Positions 7,479 to 16,468 are shown, numbered from the stretch's first letter. The stretch: DNA of 64,000 nt from Arthrobacter sp. FW306-07-I (GCF_021800405.1 NZ_CP084550.1:930001-994000), one strand, 5' to 3'. Translations and numbers: made by a program. Notes: generated from the letters alone by a model not told the origin.

Positions 7479-9538
7479 GCCCCCGCAAGAAGGACTCCGC
7501 CCCCGTGGAAGAGGCCGCCCCCGAATCCGCGGTGGCTGCCGGCGCCGGGCATGAAGACGACGACTTCCTCGAGGAGGAGTTCACCCCCTCCGAAGCGGAC
7601 GGGGACATGTTCGGCGGCATGCCCGCCAAGAAAGCCGAGCACTTCTGGCCATCTGCGAAACGGCTGATGGGCCTGCTGAAGCCCGAAGCCCTGGGTATCT
7701 ACGCGGTGGTGGGCCTGGTGGTGGTCTCCGTGGTCCTCAACGTCATTGCGCCCAAGATCCTGGGCCAGGCCATGGATGTCATCTTCGCCGGGGTAGTGGG
7801 AAAGCAGCTGCCCGCCGGAGCCAGCAAGGAGCAGTTCGTTGCCGGGCTGCGCCAACAGGGCCAGGACAACTTCGCCGACATGGTGGCCCGCATGGAGCTG
7901 GTGCCCGGCACGGGCATCAACTTCGACAAGCTCACCATGCTCATCGCCATTGTCCTGCTGATGTACTTCGTCGCGAATATCTTCATGTGGCTGCAGGGCT
8001 ACGTCCTGAACCGCATCGTCATGAAGGTCATCCGCCGCCTGCGTGACGATACCGAGAACAAGCTCAACCGCCTGCCGCTGAACTACTTCGATACCCGGCA
8101 GCGCGGCGATGTGCTGTCCCGGGTGACCAACGACGTCGACAACATCCAGCAGGCACTCCAACAGGCTTTCGCCCAGCTGGTCAACTCCGTGCTGACCGTC
8201 CTGGGCATCGTGATCATGATGTTCATCGTCTCCTGGCAGCTTGCCCTGATTGCCCTGATCGCCCTCCCGTTGTCCGGCGTGGCCGCCGGCCTGATCGGAG
8301 CCCGGAGCCAAAAACTGTTCGCCGCCCAATGGAAGAACACCGGGTCGCTGAACGGCCAGATCGAGGAGTCCTTCTCCGGGCACGACCTGGTGCGCGTCTT
8401 CGGCCGGGATGCGGACATGCTGGCACGGTTCGAAGAACGCAACGAAGCCCTCTACAAGGCAAGCTTCGGCGCGCAGTTCGTCTCCGGGATCATCTTCCCC
8501 GTCATGCAGTTCGTGTCCTACCTCAGCTACGTGGGCATCGCGGTGGTGGGCGGACTCCGCGTGGCCTCCGGCGCCATGTCCCTGGGCGATGCCACCGCAT
8601 TCATCCAGTACTCCCGCGAGTTCACCCAGCCGCTGGGCCAGATGGCCGGCATGGCCAACATGCTCCAGTCCGGGGTGGCGTCCTCGGAGCGTGTCTTCGA
8701 GTTCCTTGACGCCGACGAACAGGACGCCGAAACCGCCACCGAACACCTGCCGGCCAAGACCGACGGACACGTGGACTTCAAGAACGTTACCTTCAGCTAC
8801 ACCCCGGACAAGCCGCTCATCGAGAACCTCTCCTTCACGGCAGAGCCGGGCAACACGGTGGCGATCGTGGGCCCCACAGGAGCCGGAAAGACCACCCTGG
8901 TGAACCTGGTGATGCGCTTCTACGAGCTCAACTCCGGCTCCATCATGCTGGACGGCGTGGATGTCACCCACCTCAGCCGCTCAGAGCTACGCTCCAAGGT
9001 GGGCATGGTGCTGCAGGATGCCTGGCTCTTCGGCGGGTCCATTTACGACAACATCCGCTACGGCAACCTCAACGCCACAGAGGAGCAGGTCATCGCAGCT
9101 GCCAGGGCCACCTTCGTGGACCGCTTCGTCCGCGCCCTGCCGGAAGGCTACGACACCGTGATCGATGAAGAAGGCAACAACGTCAGCGCCGGCGAAAAGC
9201 AGCTGATCACCATCGCCCGCGCCTTCGTGGCCAACCCCTCGCTGCTGATCCTGGATGAGGCCACCAGTTCCGTGGACACCCGCACCGAACTGCTGGTGCA
9301 GAAGGCCATGGCGGCACTGCGCTCCGACCGGACCAGCTTTGTGATCGCGCACCGGCTCTCCACCATCCGCGATGCAGATACGATCCTGGTCATGGAAAAC
9401 GGACGAATCGTGGAACAGGGCAACCACCAGGTGTTGCTCGCCGCCGGCGGCGCCTACCACCGCCTCTACATGTCACAGTTCGCGGGTGCGGACGCCGGGG
9501 AAATGCCGTTGGATGATTCGACGGCGGTGCGCAGCTGA
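7475..9538 (+). CDS. ABC exporter subunit 2 (TMD-NBD half-transporter, catalytic NBD)
   Basis: 687-residue partner of the preceding half-transporter, overlapping it by ATGA. An acidic N-terminal extension of about 60 residues (EDDDFLEEEF) precedes the six-helix domain. A roughly 60-residue extracytoplasmic insertion lies between the first two helices (about residues 105-155). The NBD has GPTGAGKTT, catalytic Glu595 (LILDEATSS) and switch His626 (IAHRLS), but the signature is SAGEK (571-575) instead of SGGQ. Together with Asp497 and Gln528 of subunit 1 this places both defects at one composite site, as in TM287/288-type exporters. It may be co-expressed with the thioesterase that follows at a CTGA overlap. 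Confidence 0.87.
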   Translation: MSPRKKDSAPVEEAAPESAVAAGAGHEDDDFLEEEFTPSEADGDMFGGMPAKKAEHFWPSAKRLMGLLKPEALGIYAVVGLVVVSVVLNVIAPKILGQAMDVIFAGVVGKQLPAGASKEQFVAGLRQQGQDNFADMVARMELVPGTGINFDKLTMLIAIVLLMYFVANIFMWLQGYVLNRIVMKVIRRLRDDTENKLNRLPLNYFDTRQRGDVLSRVTNDVDNIQQALQQAFAQLVNSVLTVLGIVIMMFIVSWQLALIALIALPLSGVAAGLIGARSQKLFAAQWKNTGSLNGQIEESFSGHDLVRVFGRDADMLARFEERNEALYKASFGAQFVSGIIFPVMQFVSYLSYVGIAVVGGLRVASGAMSLGDATAFIQYSREFTQPLGQMAGMANMLQSGVASSERVFEFLDADEQDAETATEHLPAKTDGHVDFKNVTFSYTPDKPLIENLSFTAEPGNTVAIVGPTGAGKTTLVNLVMRFYELNSGSIMLDGVDVTHLSRSELRSKVGMVLQDAWLFGGSIYDNIRYGNLNATEEQVIAAARATFVDRFVRALPEGYDTVIDEEGNNVSAGEKQLITIARAFVANPSLLILDEATSSVDTRTELLVQKAMAALRSDRTSFVIAHRLSTIRDADTILVMENGRIVEQGNHQVLLAAGGAYHRLYMSQFAGADAGEMPLDDSTAVRS

Positions 9539-9993
9539 GCGCGCACGGTGGCCAGCGCATCGAGGTCCTTGTCCCGATGCGCTGGGGCGACATGGACGCC
9601 TACGGCCACATCAACAACGTCCAGATCGTGCGGATGCTGGAGGAAGCGCGGATCGCAGCCTTTGGGCCACCGCGGGGTACAGGTCGTCCCGGTATCGAGC
9701 CCCCGGTGTCGCTGTTCAACGATGTCCCGGAGGGCACGCTTGCTCTGATCGTTGACCACAAGATCCGCTATGTCCGGACCCTGGAGTACCGCAACGTTCC
9801 GGCCCTGGTCCAGGTCTGGATCGGCGCCGTCAAGGGCGCCAGCTTTGACATCCATTACGTGGTCCAGGACCCCGTGACCGGGGAGGACTGCGTGAAGGCG
9901 AGCAGCCACCTGGCCTTCGTTGATGAAGCCACGGGTCGCGTGCAACGGCTCACCCAGGAGCAAAAAGAACGGATGGCTCCCTACAGGCACTAA
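9535..9993 (+). CDS. Acyl-CoA thioesterase, hotdog fold (4HBT family), probable CTG start
   Basis: Hotdog-fold thioesterase with the 4-hydroxybenzoyl-CoA thioesterase-type motif WGDMDAYGHINN, in which the Asp before GH-NN is the usual catalytic residue. From ATG 9577 the protein is 138 residues, but that start removes the first family beta-strand (IEVLVPMRWGD). The only in-frame initiation-like codon before the upstream stop (TGA 9514) is CTG 9535. It overlaps the ABC gene stop as CTGA, so translational coupling from a non-canonical codon is likely (152 residues). It hydrolyses acyl-CoA to acid and CoA in the cytosol; substrate unknown. Confidence 0.75.
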   Translation: MSAHGGQRIEVLVPMRWGDMDAYGHINNVQIVRMLEEARIAAFGPPRGTGRPGIEPPVSLFNDVPEGTLALIVDHKIRYVRTLEYRNVPALVQVWIGAVKGASFDIHYVVQDPVTGEDCVKASSHLAFVDEATGRVQRLTQEQKERMAPYRH

Positions 9994-10072
9994 GACTCTG
10001 GTCAGGACTGCCCGGAAACCAGTGGACTGGAAACACTGAACTGGACCATTACCTACAGCGAAAGGAAGCCCG

Positions 10073-10330
10073 ATGGCCAAGAACAAGACCCGCGCCTCAC
10101 GGAAGAAGAAGACCTGGAAGGAGATGTCGCCGGGCAGGAAGGTGGGCACCATCCTCACCGCGATCGTCCAGGTATCCCTGCTGGTTGCCGCCCAGCGGGA
10201 CATTTCCCACCGCCCTGCCGACCAGATTAACGGGCCGAAGGCTGCGTGGCGGGCAGCGTCCTTCGTTAACTTCATCGGGCCCATGGGCTACTTCATCTTC
10301 GGAAGGAAGCACTCCGCCGCCGGAAAATAG
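10073..10330 (+). CDS. Small membrane protein with PLDc_N-like domain
   Basis: 85-residue protein with a very basic N-terminus (KNKTRASRKKKTWK) and two hydrophobic segments (about 27-42 and 60-75). The pattern RDISHRPADQINGPKAAW followed by NFIGPMGYFIFGRK is the signature of the phospholipase-D nuclease N-terminal (PLDc_N) membrane domain, which also occurs as a stand-alone protein. GAAAGGAAG precedes the ATG. Role unknown. The gene stands alone between the exporter/thioesterase operon and the McrBC pair. Confidence 0.75.
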   Translation: MAKNKTRASRKKKTWKEMSPGRKVGTILTAIVQVSLLVAAQRDISHRPADQINGPKAAWRAASFVNFIGPMGYFIFGRKHSAAGK

Positions 10331-10386
10331 CCGGCCTGGCGGTGCCCGGTTCAGCCACCGTGGAGCGTGCGCCCAGCCAGACCCTG

Positions 10387-10392
10387 TAAATT
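10387..10392 (+). promoter_or_regulatory. -10 element for a leaderless mcrB-like mRNA
   Basis: TAAATT ends 7 nt before the ATG at 10400, the spacing of leaderless actinobacterial transcripts. No convincing -35 is visible. The G5 run between them could instead act as a weak ribosome site. Confidence 0.4.
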
Positions 10393-10399
10393 TGGGGGC

Positions 10400-12631
10400 A
10401 TGACCCCCACTGCCACTGTTGCCATGACCCGCGCCCTCGGCATCTCCAAGGAGATCGAGGATGCGGCGTGGTTCGTGCTGGGGCCGGGCCTGCAGGGCAA
10501 GGCGTCACCCCTGGACGGCCGCACCAGGACGTGGTCCGTTCCGGCTGCCGCCGAGCTGCTTGACCGGCTGGAACGGGGCATCGCTGACTCCAAGGCGCCG
10601 ATGATGACCAACCTCCGCGAGAACCTGGAGGGTGCCACCCGCGGGGCCAAGCAGTTGGCCGTGGAGCTGCTCTTCCTGCAGTCCCTTCCGCTGGCACACG
10701 AGGTGAAGTCGCTGAAGGTCAAGCGCGCCCGGGTGGCGGAGGCCGCAGGCTGGCTGGAGCCACCGCTGGAACTGCCCGAAGAGCTGTACGCCGGGATGAC
10801 GGACCACGGTGTCATCCGCGACCGCACCGCCGAATTCAACTGGACCATCTGGGACCACCTCAAGTGGTTGTGCCGGTTCGTCCGGAACGTCGCGCAGCGG
10901 CCGGCCAGCGTAGTGCAGGCAGCCCTCAAGGACCCGCTGCAGTTCCACCGCCTCGCCGCATCCACGCCGGATGACCAGCCGGCCATCCGGCGCAGCATCG
11001 AGTTCCTGGCCTGGCCCAGCTACTTCGAGCCGGTGGTGGCGGACGTGGAACGGCAGGAAATCCGGGATGCCTTTGCGTCGCTCGTGGGCGGCGCCAGGGG
11101 AGACAGCGAAGAGGACATAACCGCCGATATCCACCGTATCCGGCTGCACCTGGACGAACAGGCGGGCCAGCGCATCGACTGGTACTCCCGCCAACTGGTC
11201 AGCCAGTGGCGCAAGGTGGGCGACCCCGGGCGGCGTGCCTGGCTGCTCCGGACGCACAGCGACAACGCCGAGCTGCTTACCGCCTGGCATGGCGAGGAGA
11301 AGGTGACGCTCGACGTCGAACACCTCCGCCTGCTGGAGCCCGGCGTCACCGCCGGCGTGGTGCAGCACGCCGTTGACGAGGACTACAAGCACCTGGGCTA
11401 CGTGGAGCGAGAGGACACCAAGACCGCCGTGTTTGCGTTCCTGACCGTCATGAAGCCCGGCGACCTGGTGCTCTACCAGCACGCCGGAACGGTGCGGCTG
11501 GGCGGGGTGCTGGGGGAGCCCGAGTACAACGACGACAACCGCCGGCTGCGGCGCAAGGTGCGCTGGTTCGACGACGGGCACGCCACCACCAGCCTTCCCC
11601 GGCACGTCCAGCGGCAGCTGGCCACCCCCGGCATCGTGGTGGACGCCACCCGGGTGGTGCAGGCGCTGCAGGCACTGCTCCCCGCCGAGGCGGAAACCGA
11701 GCCCGACGGCGATACCGACGCTGCCGCCGTCGTCCTCCCTGTGCAGGAGGGCTTCCGTCCGCTGACGCAGGAATTCGCCGCGTCGCTGCACATGGAGCTG
11801 GAACCTCTGCAGGAGATCGCCGATCTGCTGGAGGAGAACCGGCAGCTGGTCCTTTACGGGCCGCCCGGCACCGGCAAGACCTACCTGGCCAAGCACCTGG
11901 CGGCCGAGCTGGCGGACGACACCACGGACGAACGCGTCAAGCTGGTCCAGTTCCATCCGTCCTACGCCTACGAGGATTTCTTCGAGGGCTACCGGCCGGA
12001 CAAGACCGACGACGGGCAGGTGTCCTTCAAACTGGTGGCGGGTCCGCTGCGGCGGCTGGCTGAGGAAGCCGCCAAGCCCGGGAACGAGAAAAAGCCGTAC
12101 TTCCTGATCATCGATGAGATGAACCGCGCCAACCTGGCGAAGGTGTTCGGCGAGCTGTACTTCCTGCTGGAGTACCGGGATGACCGGATCTACCTGCAGT
12201 ACAGCCCCAACGAGCCGTTCACGCTGCCGGACAACCTGTACATCATCGGCACCATGAACACGGCGGACCGGTCCATCGCCATGATGGACGCCGCCATCCG
12301 CCGCCGGTTCTCTTTCATCGAACTGCATCCGCAGACGGAACCGGTGAAGGGGTCGCTGCTGAGGTTCCTTGAGGCCCGCCAGCTGGACACCACCCCGGCG
12401 CTGCTGCTGGACGCGCTGAACGGGGCAATCGATGAGTGGGACCGGGACCTGATGATCGGGCCGTCGTACTTCATGAAGCCCGCGGCCCAGACCCCTGCCG
12501 GGCTGCGACGGATCTTCAAGTACGAGCTGATGCCGCTGCTGGAGGAGCACTACCACGGCCAGCTGACGCGCGCGCAGCTGGAAGAACGGTTCGGGCTGGA
12601 CCAGCTGCTGGGACGCATTGCAGCGCGCTGA
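10400..12631 (+). CDS. mcrB: McrB-like AAA+ GTPase of a methylation-dependent restriction system
   Basis: 743-residue protein with a C-terminal McrB-type AAA+ module: Walker A GPPGTGKT (487-494), Walker B FLIIDEMNR (Asp572, Glu573) and the McrB hallmark GTMNTADRS (Asn620), followed by IRRRFSF. The N-terminal 200 residues are helical and unlike the E. coli DNA-binding domain. Residues about 270-410 (FLTVMKPGDLVLYQ and RLGGVLGEPEY) resemble a PUA/EVE-like fold used by some Mcr-type proteins to read modified bases; this is inference from pattern. McrC follows with overlapping stop and start. By analogy the protein would bind modified DNA, translocate by GTP hydrolysis and recruit McrC. Confidence 0.85.
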   Translation: MTPTATVAMTRALGISKEIEDAAWFVLGPGLQGKASPLDGRTRTWSVPAAAELLDRLERGIADSKAPMMTNLRENLEGATRGAKQLAVELLFLQSLPLAHEVKSLKVKRARVAEAAGWLEPPLELPEELYAGMTDHGVIRDRTAEFNWTIWDHLKWLCRFVRNVAQRPASVVQAALKDPLQFHRLAASTPDDQPAIRRSIEFLAWPSYFEPVVADVERQEIRDAFASLVGGARGDSEEDITADIHRIRLHLDEQAGQRIDWYSRQLVSQWRKVGDPGRRAWLLRTHSDNAELLTAWHGEEKVTLDVEHLRLLEPGVTAGVVQHAVDEDYKHLGYVEREDTKTAVFAFLTVMKPGDLVLYQHAGTVRLGGVLGEPEYNDDNRRLRRKVRWFDDGHATTSLPRHVQRQLATPGIVVDATRVVQALQALLPAEAETEPDGDTDAAAVVLPVQEGFRPLTQEFAASLHMELEPLQEIADLLEENRQLVLYGPPGTGKTYLAKHLAAELADDTTDERVKLVQFHPSYAYEDFFEGYRPDKTDDGQVSFKLVAGPLRRLAEEAAKPGNEKKPYFLIIDEMNRANLAKVFGELYFLLEYRDDRIYLQYSPNEPFTLPDNLYIIGTMNTADRSIAMMDAAIRRRFSFIELHPQTEPVKGSLLRFLEARQLDTTPALLLDALNGAIDEWDRDLMIGPSYFMKPAAQTPAGLRRIFKYELMPLLEEHYHGQLTRAQLEERFGLDQLLGRIAAR

Positions 12632-13871
12632 TCCGCGGGCGGCCGGCATTTCAACCGGTGCGGTGCGCCACCTGGTCCTCGATGAGCTGTCCAGCGGCCT
12701 GGTGGAACGGCTGGACGCACCAAGCGCTTCCGTCCTGAACTCCAGCGGCCTGGCCAAAGCTTCCCCGATGGGCATGGGGTTGTACCGGATCGAGCCGGTG
12801 GGCAAGGTGGGCTCCGTTCGCACTGCCACGGTCCAGCTCGACGTCCGGCCCAAGGACCGGCTGGGACTGAGCCGGCTCCTGTTCCTGCTCAGTTACGCGG
12901 GGGAGCAGGGCTTCCGGCCGGATTTGGTGGCGGCAACCGAGGACCGGGACCTGTGGAGCGCGCTGGCCGAGTCGCTGGCGCAGCTGGCTGAACGCGCCCT
13001 GGGTCGCGGCCTCCTGCAGGGCTACCTCACTGTGGATGAGTCCCTGCGGACCGTGAAGGGGCGGATCCGGATTTCGGACCAGATCTCCCGGCGCCCGGGC
13101 ATGCTGGTTCCCTTGGAGGTCTCCTATGACGAGTTCACCGAGGACATCGCCGAAAACCGGATCCTGCGCGCCGCGCTTGAGCGGATGGGGCAGGTGCCGG
13201 GGGTGCGGCCCGAAGTGCTGGGCCGGCTGCGCCAGCTGAAGGGAAAGCTCGACGGCGTCACGCGCCTTCCAGCCGGCGCCCCGGTGCCGCCGTGGAAGCC
13301 AACAAGGATGAACCTGCGCTATCACGCCGTGCTGCGCCTGGCCGACCTGATCCTGCGCAACGCGTCCGCGGAAGCCGGTGAGGGCAGGCAGCGGACGGCT
13401 TCGTTCGTGGTGGACATGGCGCAGGTGTTCGAGGACTTCGTGGGAACCGCACTGCGCAGCGCCATGGCGGCCTACCCTGGTGAGCTCCGGCTGCGCTACA
13501 ACACGCTCCTCAGCGAGGCAGTGCGCGATTCCGACCGGCTCTCCGTGAGACCGGATGCGGTCCACCTGCTGGGCGGGCGCCCCGTGGTGGCCTACAACGC
13601 CAAGTACCGGGCGGCATCTGATGCAGGGGCGTCCCTGACGGCCGACCACTATCAGATGCTGGCCCACTGCACCGCGCTGGCCGTGCCCACCGCCTGGCTG
13701 GTCTACGCAGGCAAGGGCGAAGTGAAACTCCGCCGCATCCTGAACACCGACATCGACATCGTGGAGTTCCCGCTGGACCTCAGCCAGCCGCCGTCGGGCA
13801 TCCTTGCCTCAGTCCAGGAACTCGCCCGCCAGTCATGGGGCGAAGTGGTCCGCCAAGCCCGGAACGGCTGA
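12618..13871 (+). CDS. mcrC: McrC-like nuclease subunit (PF10117 type)
   Basis: 417 residues from TTG 12618, which overlaps the mcrB stop; GTG 12663, 15 codons in, is an alternative. The N-terminal beta-rich domain (LDELSSGLVERLDAPSASVL) and the C-terminal PD-(D/E)xK-like domain match McrC. The first acid is in RPDAVHLL. The second element reads VVAYNAKYR, with Asn327 where D or E normally precedes xK. If real, this should weaken or abolish metal-dependent cleavage, so the pair may act by binding only or use another acid. It ends in a convergent hairpin shared with the histidine kinase gene. Confidence 0.82.
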   Translation: MQRADPRAAGISTGAVRHLVLDELSSGLVERLDAPSASVLNSSGLAKASPMGMGLYRIEPVGKVGSVRTATVQLDVRPKDRLGLSRLLFLLSYAGEQGFRPDLVAATEDRDLWSALAESLAQLAERALGRGLLQGYLTVDESLRTVKGRIRISDQISRRPGMLVPLEVSYDEFTEDIAENRILRAALERMGQVPGVRPEVLGRLRQLKGKLDGVTRLPAGAPVPPWKPTRMNLRYHAVLRLADLILRNASAEAGEGRQRTASFVVDMAQVFEDFVGTALRSAMAAYPGELRLRYNTLLSEAVRDSDRLSVRPDAVHLLGGRPVVAYNAKYRAASDAGASLTADHYQMLAHCTALAVPTAWLVYAGKGEVKLRRILNTDIDIVEFPLDLSQPPSGILASVQELARQSWGEVVRQARNG

Positions 13872-13874
13872 TAC

Positions 13875-13914
13875 GCCCGGCAGCCCGCCGTCGGTGGGCC
13901 CACGCCTGCCGGGC
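13875..13914. terminator. Bidirectional terminator between mcrC and the kinase gene
   Basis: GCCCGGCAG (13875-13883) pairs with CTGCCGGGC (13906-13914), with an inner CCCGCC/GGTGGG stem. The two flanking genes converge here. Confidence 0.55.
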
Positions 13915-13953
13915 TCCCTGGCCGAGCCTGCGAGGTTAGGGTCCAGGCGGGGA

Positions 13954-15609
13954 TCAGACCGGCACGCGGAACGTAAAGGTTGTTCCCTTGCCCAGGGTGC
14001 TCTGCACGTCGATGGTGCCGCCGTGTGCCTCGACGATCGCCTTGCTGATGGGCAGCCCCAGGCCCACGCCGGGGATGGCGGTGCGCCGGACGCTGCTGGT
14101 GCGGAAGAACTTGGCAAACACCTCGGAGGCGTCCTCCGGGGTCATTCCCATACCGGTGTCCGTGACGCGGCAGGCCAGGTGCCCGTCCTCCCGCGCCAGC
14201 GACACCACCACTTTGCCGCCGTCCGGTGAGTACTTGATGGCGTTGGACACCAAGTTGTCCAGGACCTGCGAGATGCGCGCGCTGTCCACGTGGGCCTCCA
14301 GCTGCTCCGGGGTTTCGGCCCGCAGTTCGACGCCGGCCGCTGCCGCCCGGGGCATTGCCGAGGACACGCTGTTCCGGACGAGGTCGGCGACATCCACGGC
14401 GTGCGGCGTGACGATCAGCTGGCCGTTCCGGCTGGACAGCAGGTCCGAAACCAGGGTCAGGAGCCGCTCGGAATTGCGGCGGATGATTTCCAGCATTTCG
14501 CGCTGCGGTTCCTCCGGTTCGTCGGCGAGCAGAATCTCCACATAGCCAAGGATGGAGGTCAGCGGGGTGCGGAATTCATGGGAGACGCTGGAGACAAAGT
14601 CATCCTTGGCGGTGAGCGCGTTGACCAGGTCAGTTACGTCGCTGAAGACGATCACTGAGCCGGTGAACTTGCCGTCGGAGTCCCTCATGGCGCGTGCCGT
14701 GGTCACCAGTGCCCGCTGGTCGTTCCCTTCGCCGAGCCAGACCAGGAAATCGGTGAAGGTCTCTCCCAGGACGGCGCGCCGTACCGGACGCTCCTGGACG
14801 GGGATCAGGGTTTTTCGGTCTGCCCCAAAGACCAAGAGCTGCGACTCGTTGGGATCCGCGATGTTCTTTGGCCGGGCCAGTTCGTGATTGGCGCGCTGCT
14901 TGCGGTTCATCAGGATGTCATGGCCGTCGGCGTCAACCGCCAGGACGCCCAGGTGCACGGTGTCCAGGATGGTGTTCAGCAGCGATTCCTGGCGCTTGCT
15001 GGTGCGCAGGCTGGCCCGAAGTTGCTCGTCCTTGTCCTCCAGCTCCTTCTGCTGGCGCATCATGCTCAAGGTCAGGACGCTGACCGACACTCCGATGCCC
15101 AGCATCATGACGGGCAGGAGCAGGGAGCGGGCAAAGTCCTGCGGGGTGTAGTCGCCTTTCAGGAGCAACGGAACCCAGATGATGGCCAGCGGCCCCAGGA
15201 AGGACAGCCACAAGGCAGCCCGAGGGTAGTATCCGGAGGCGCAGAGCCAAATCACCGGAAACACGGCGAGAAGGCTGATGCCGGTAAGGCTTTCCTGGCC
15301 GCCCTCCCTGCCTGCCGCGATGGAAACGAAGTCCAGCAGTGGGATGGCCAGGAAGCTGGTGTAGGGCAGCCGTTCCCATGGAATGACGTAGCAAAGCGCC
15401 ATGATGGCCAGCTGCGAGATGAGGAACGCGACGAACAAGGGGTTGTTCATGGTGACCGGGAAGAACGCCCACACCAGCAGGGCGGTCAGGATCGTGGTCA
15501 CGAACAGCGGCATTTGGCTCAGGGCCACCCGGTCGGACAGCCGGTATTCATGGAAGGGCCGCTTGAAAAAACGCAGCCGTCCGGAAGACCAGGCCGTGGG
15601 GTTGCTCAT
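13954..15609 (-). CDS. Membrane sensor histidine kinase with PAS domain
   Basis: 551-residue kinase. About six hydrophobic segments (33-185) form the membrane sensor, followed by a short coiled coil (185-210), a PAS-like domain (about 210-330, LLNTILDTVHLGVLAVDADG), HisKA with phospho-acceptor His344 (SVSHEFRTPL), and a HATPase domain with N box DNLVSNAIKYSPDGG, G1 DTGMGM and G2 GVGLGLPIS. The start is placed at MSNPTAW; the longer open frame runs into the divergent regulator gene and is not protein-like. It is divergent from the OmpR-type regulator, its probable partner. The stimulus is unknown. Confidence 0.85.
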   Translation of the reverse strand: MSNPTAWSSGRLRFFKRPFHEYRLSDRVALSQMPLFVTTILTALLVWAFFPVTMNNPLFVAFLISQLAIMALCYVIPWERLPYTSFLAIPLLDFVSIAAGREGGQESLTGISLLAVFPVIWLCASGYYPRAALWLSFLGPLAIIWVPLLLKGDYTPQDFARSLLLPVMMLGIGVSVSVLTLSMMRQQKELEDKDEQLRASLRTSKRQESLLNTILDTVHLGVLAVDADGHDILMNRKQRANHELARPKNIADPNESQLLVFGADRKTLIPVQERPVRRAVLGETFTDFLVWLGEGNDQRALVTTARAMRDSDGKFTGSVIVFSDVTDLVNALTAKDDFVSSVSHEFRTPLTSILGYVEILLADEPEEPQREMLEIIRRNSERLLTLVSDLLSSRNGQLIVTPHAVDVADLVRNSVSSAMPRAAAAGVELRAETPEQLEAHVDSARISQVLDNLVSNAIKYSPDGGKVVVSLAREDGHLACRVTDTGMGMTPEDASEVFAKFFRTSSVRRTAIPGVGLGLPISKAIVEAHGGTIDVQSTLGKGTTFTFRVPV

Positions 15610-15671
15610 GGCGCGGAAGACGCGGACGTCGGGCTGTGCGAGACCATACCAGCAGGATATCCGCAGCCAGC

Positions 15672-15677
15672 TATACT
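15672..15677 (+). promoter_or_regulatory. -10 candidate for the response regulator gene
   Basis: TATACT lies 26 bp before the regulator ATG in the 94-bp divergent region. A TATGGT on the opposite strand at 15643-15648 could serve the kinase gene. No clear -35 is seen for either. Confidence 0.4.
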
Positions 15678-15703
15678 TCTGACGTTGGCACTGAGGGGGC
15701 TCT

Positions 15704-16468
15704 ATGAGTGAGGCACGTGTGGGTCTGGTCATCGAGGATGACCACGACATTCGGGAACTGGTTCGCACTGTGCTGACCCAGGCTGGATTTGACGTCACTG
15801 TCGCCAGTGGCGGCGCCGAGGGCGTCCTGATGGCCAAAAGCTTGAATCCTGATGTCATCACCCTGGACCTGGGCCTGCCGGACATCGACGGTTTTGAGGT
15901 GTCCCGGCAGATCCGCGAGTTTTCGGACGCCTACATCGTGATGCTCACGGCGCGGACCGAGGAACTGGACACCCTCATCGGGCTGGAATCAGGCGCGGAC
16001 GACTACCTCACCAAGCCGTTCCGCCCGCGGGAACTGCGGGCGCGGGTTGCGGCCATGATGCGCCGGCCGCGGTCTGTTCCCGACCCCGGCGACGTTGCCG
16101 TTGATGCTTCCCCGGACAGCGCGGCCCACCCGGAGCGTGGAAACTTCAGCCACAATGGCCTGGAGCTCAGCTACGCCTCGCGGACCGTCGCCGTCGACGG
16201 CAAAGAGATGAACCTGACGCGCACCGAGTTCGAACTGCTGTACGCGCTGCTGGAAGCGGGCCGGACAGTCCGCACCAAATCGGACCTGGTGCGGCGGCTC
16301 CGGGATGAGGATTACGACGTCGGCAGCTACATCAGCGAGGCCGACGAACGGTCCGTGGAGGTCCACATGGGAAACCTGCGCAAGAAGCTGGGTGACTCGC
16401 CGCAGCAGCCGCGGTGGCTGCAGACGGTCCGCGGGGTGGGCTACCGTTTGGCGCCGGGACAGCACTGA
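15704..16468 (+). CDS. OmpR/PhoB-family response regulator
   Basis: 254 residues. Receiver domain 1-118 has acidic pocket EDD (11-13), phospho-acceptor Asp55 (ITLDLGLPD) and Lys104 (YLTKPF). An Asp/Ala-rich linker precedes a winged-helix DNA-binding domain (about 150-250, LTRTEFELLYALLEAG and VRGVGYRL). The insertion SYISEADERSVEVHMGNLRKK is longer than in PhoB. GAGGGGGC precedes the ATG. It is divergent from the PAS kinase and converges, with a 28-bp overlap, on the Hpt-like gene. It likely regulates transcription in response to that kinase. Target genes are not identified; the GH26 gene downstream is a candidate (inference). Confidence 0.87.
   Translation: MSEARVGLVIEDDHDIRELVRTVLTQAGFDVTVASGGAEGVLMAKSLNPDVITLDLGLPDIDGFEVSRQIREFSDAYIVMLTARTEELDTLIGLESGADDYLTKPFRPRELRARVAAMMRRPRSVPDPGDVAVDASPDSAAHPERGNFSHNGLELSYASRTVAVDGKEMNLTRTEFELLYALLEAGRTVRTKSDLVRRLRDEDYDVGSYISEADERSVEVHMGNLRKKLGDSPQQPRWLQTVRGVGYRLAPGQH

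Noticed and set aside
15610..15885. N-terminal extension of the histidine kinase into the regulator gene
   Set aside because: The extra 92 codons overlap the divergent regulator gene, are Ser/Pro/Arg-rich and unlike any kinase N-terminus; ATG at 15609 gives a normal protein.
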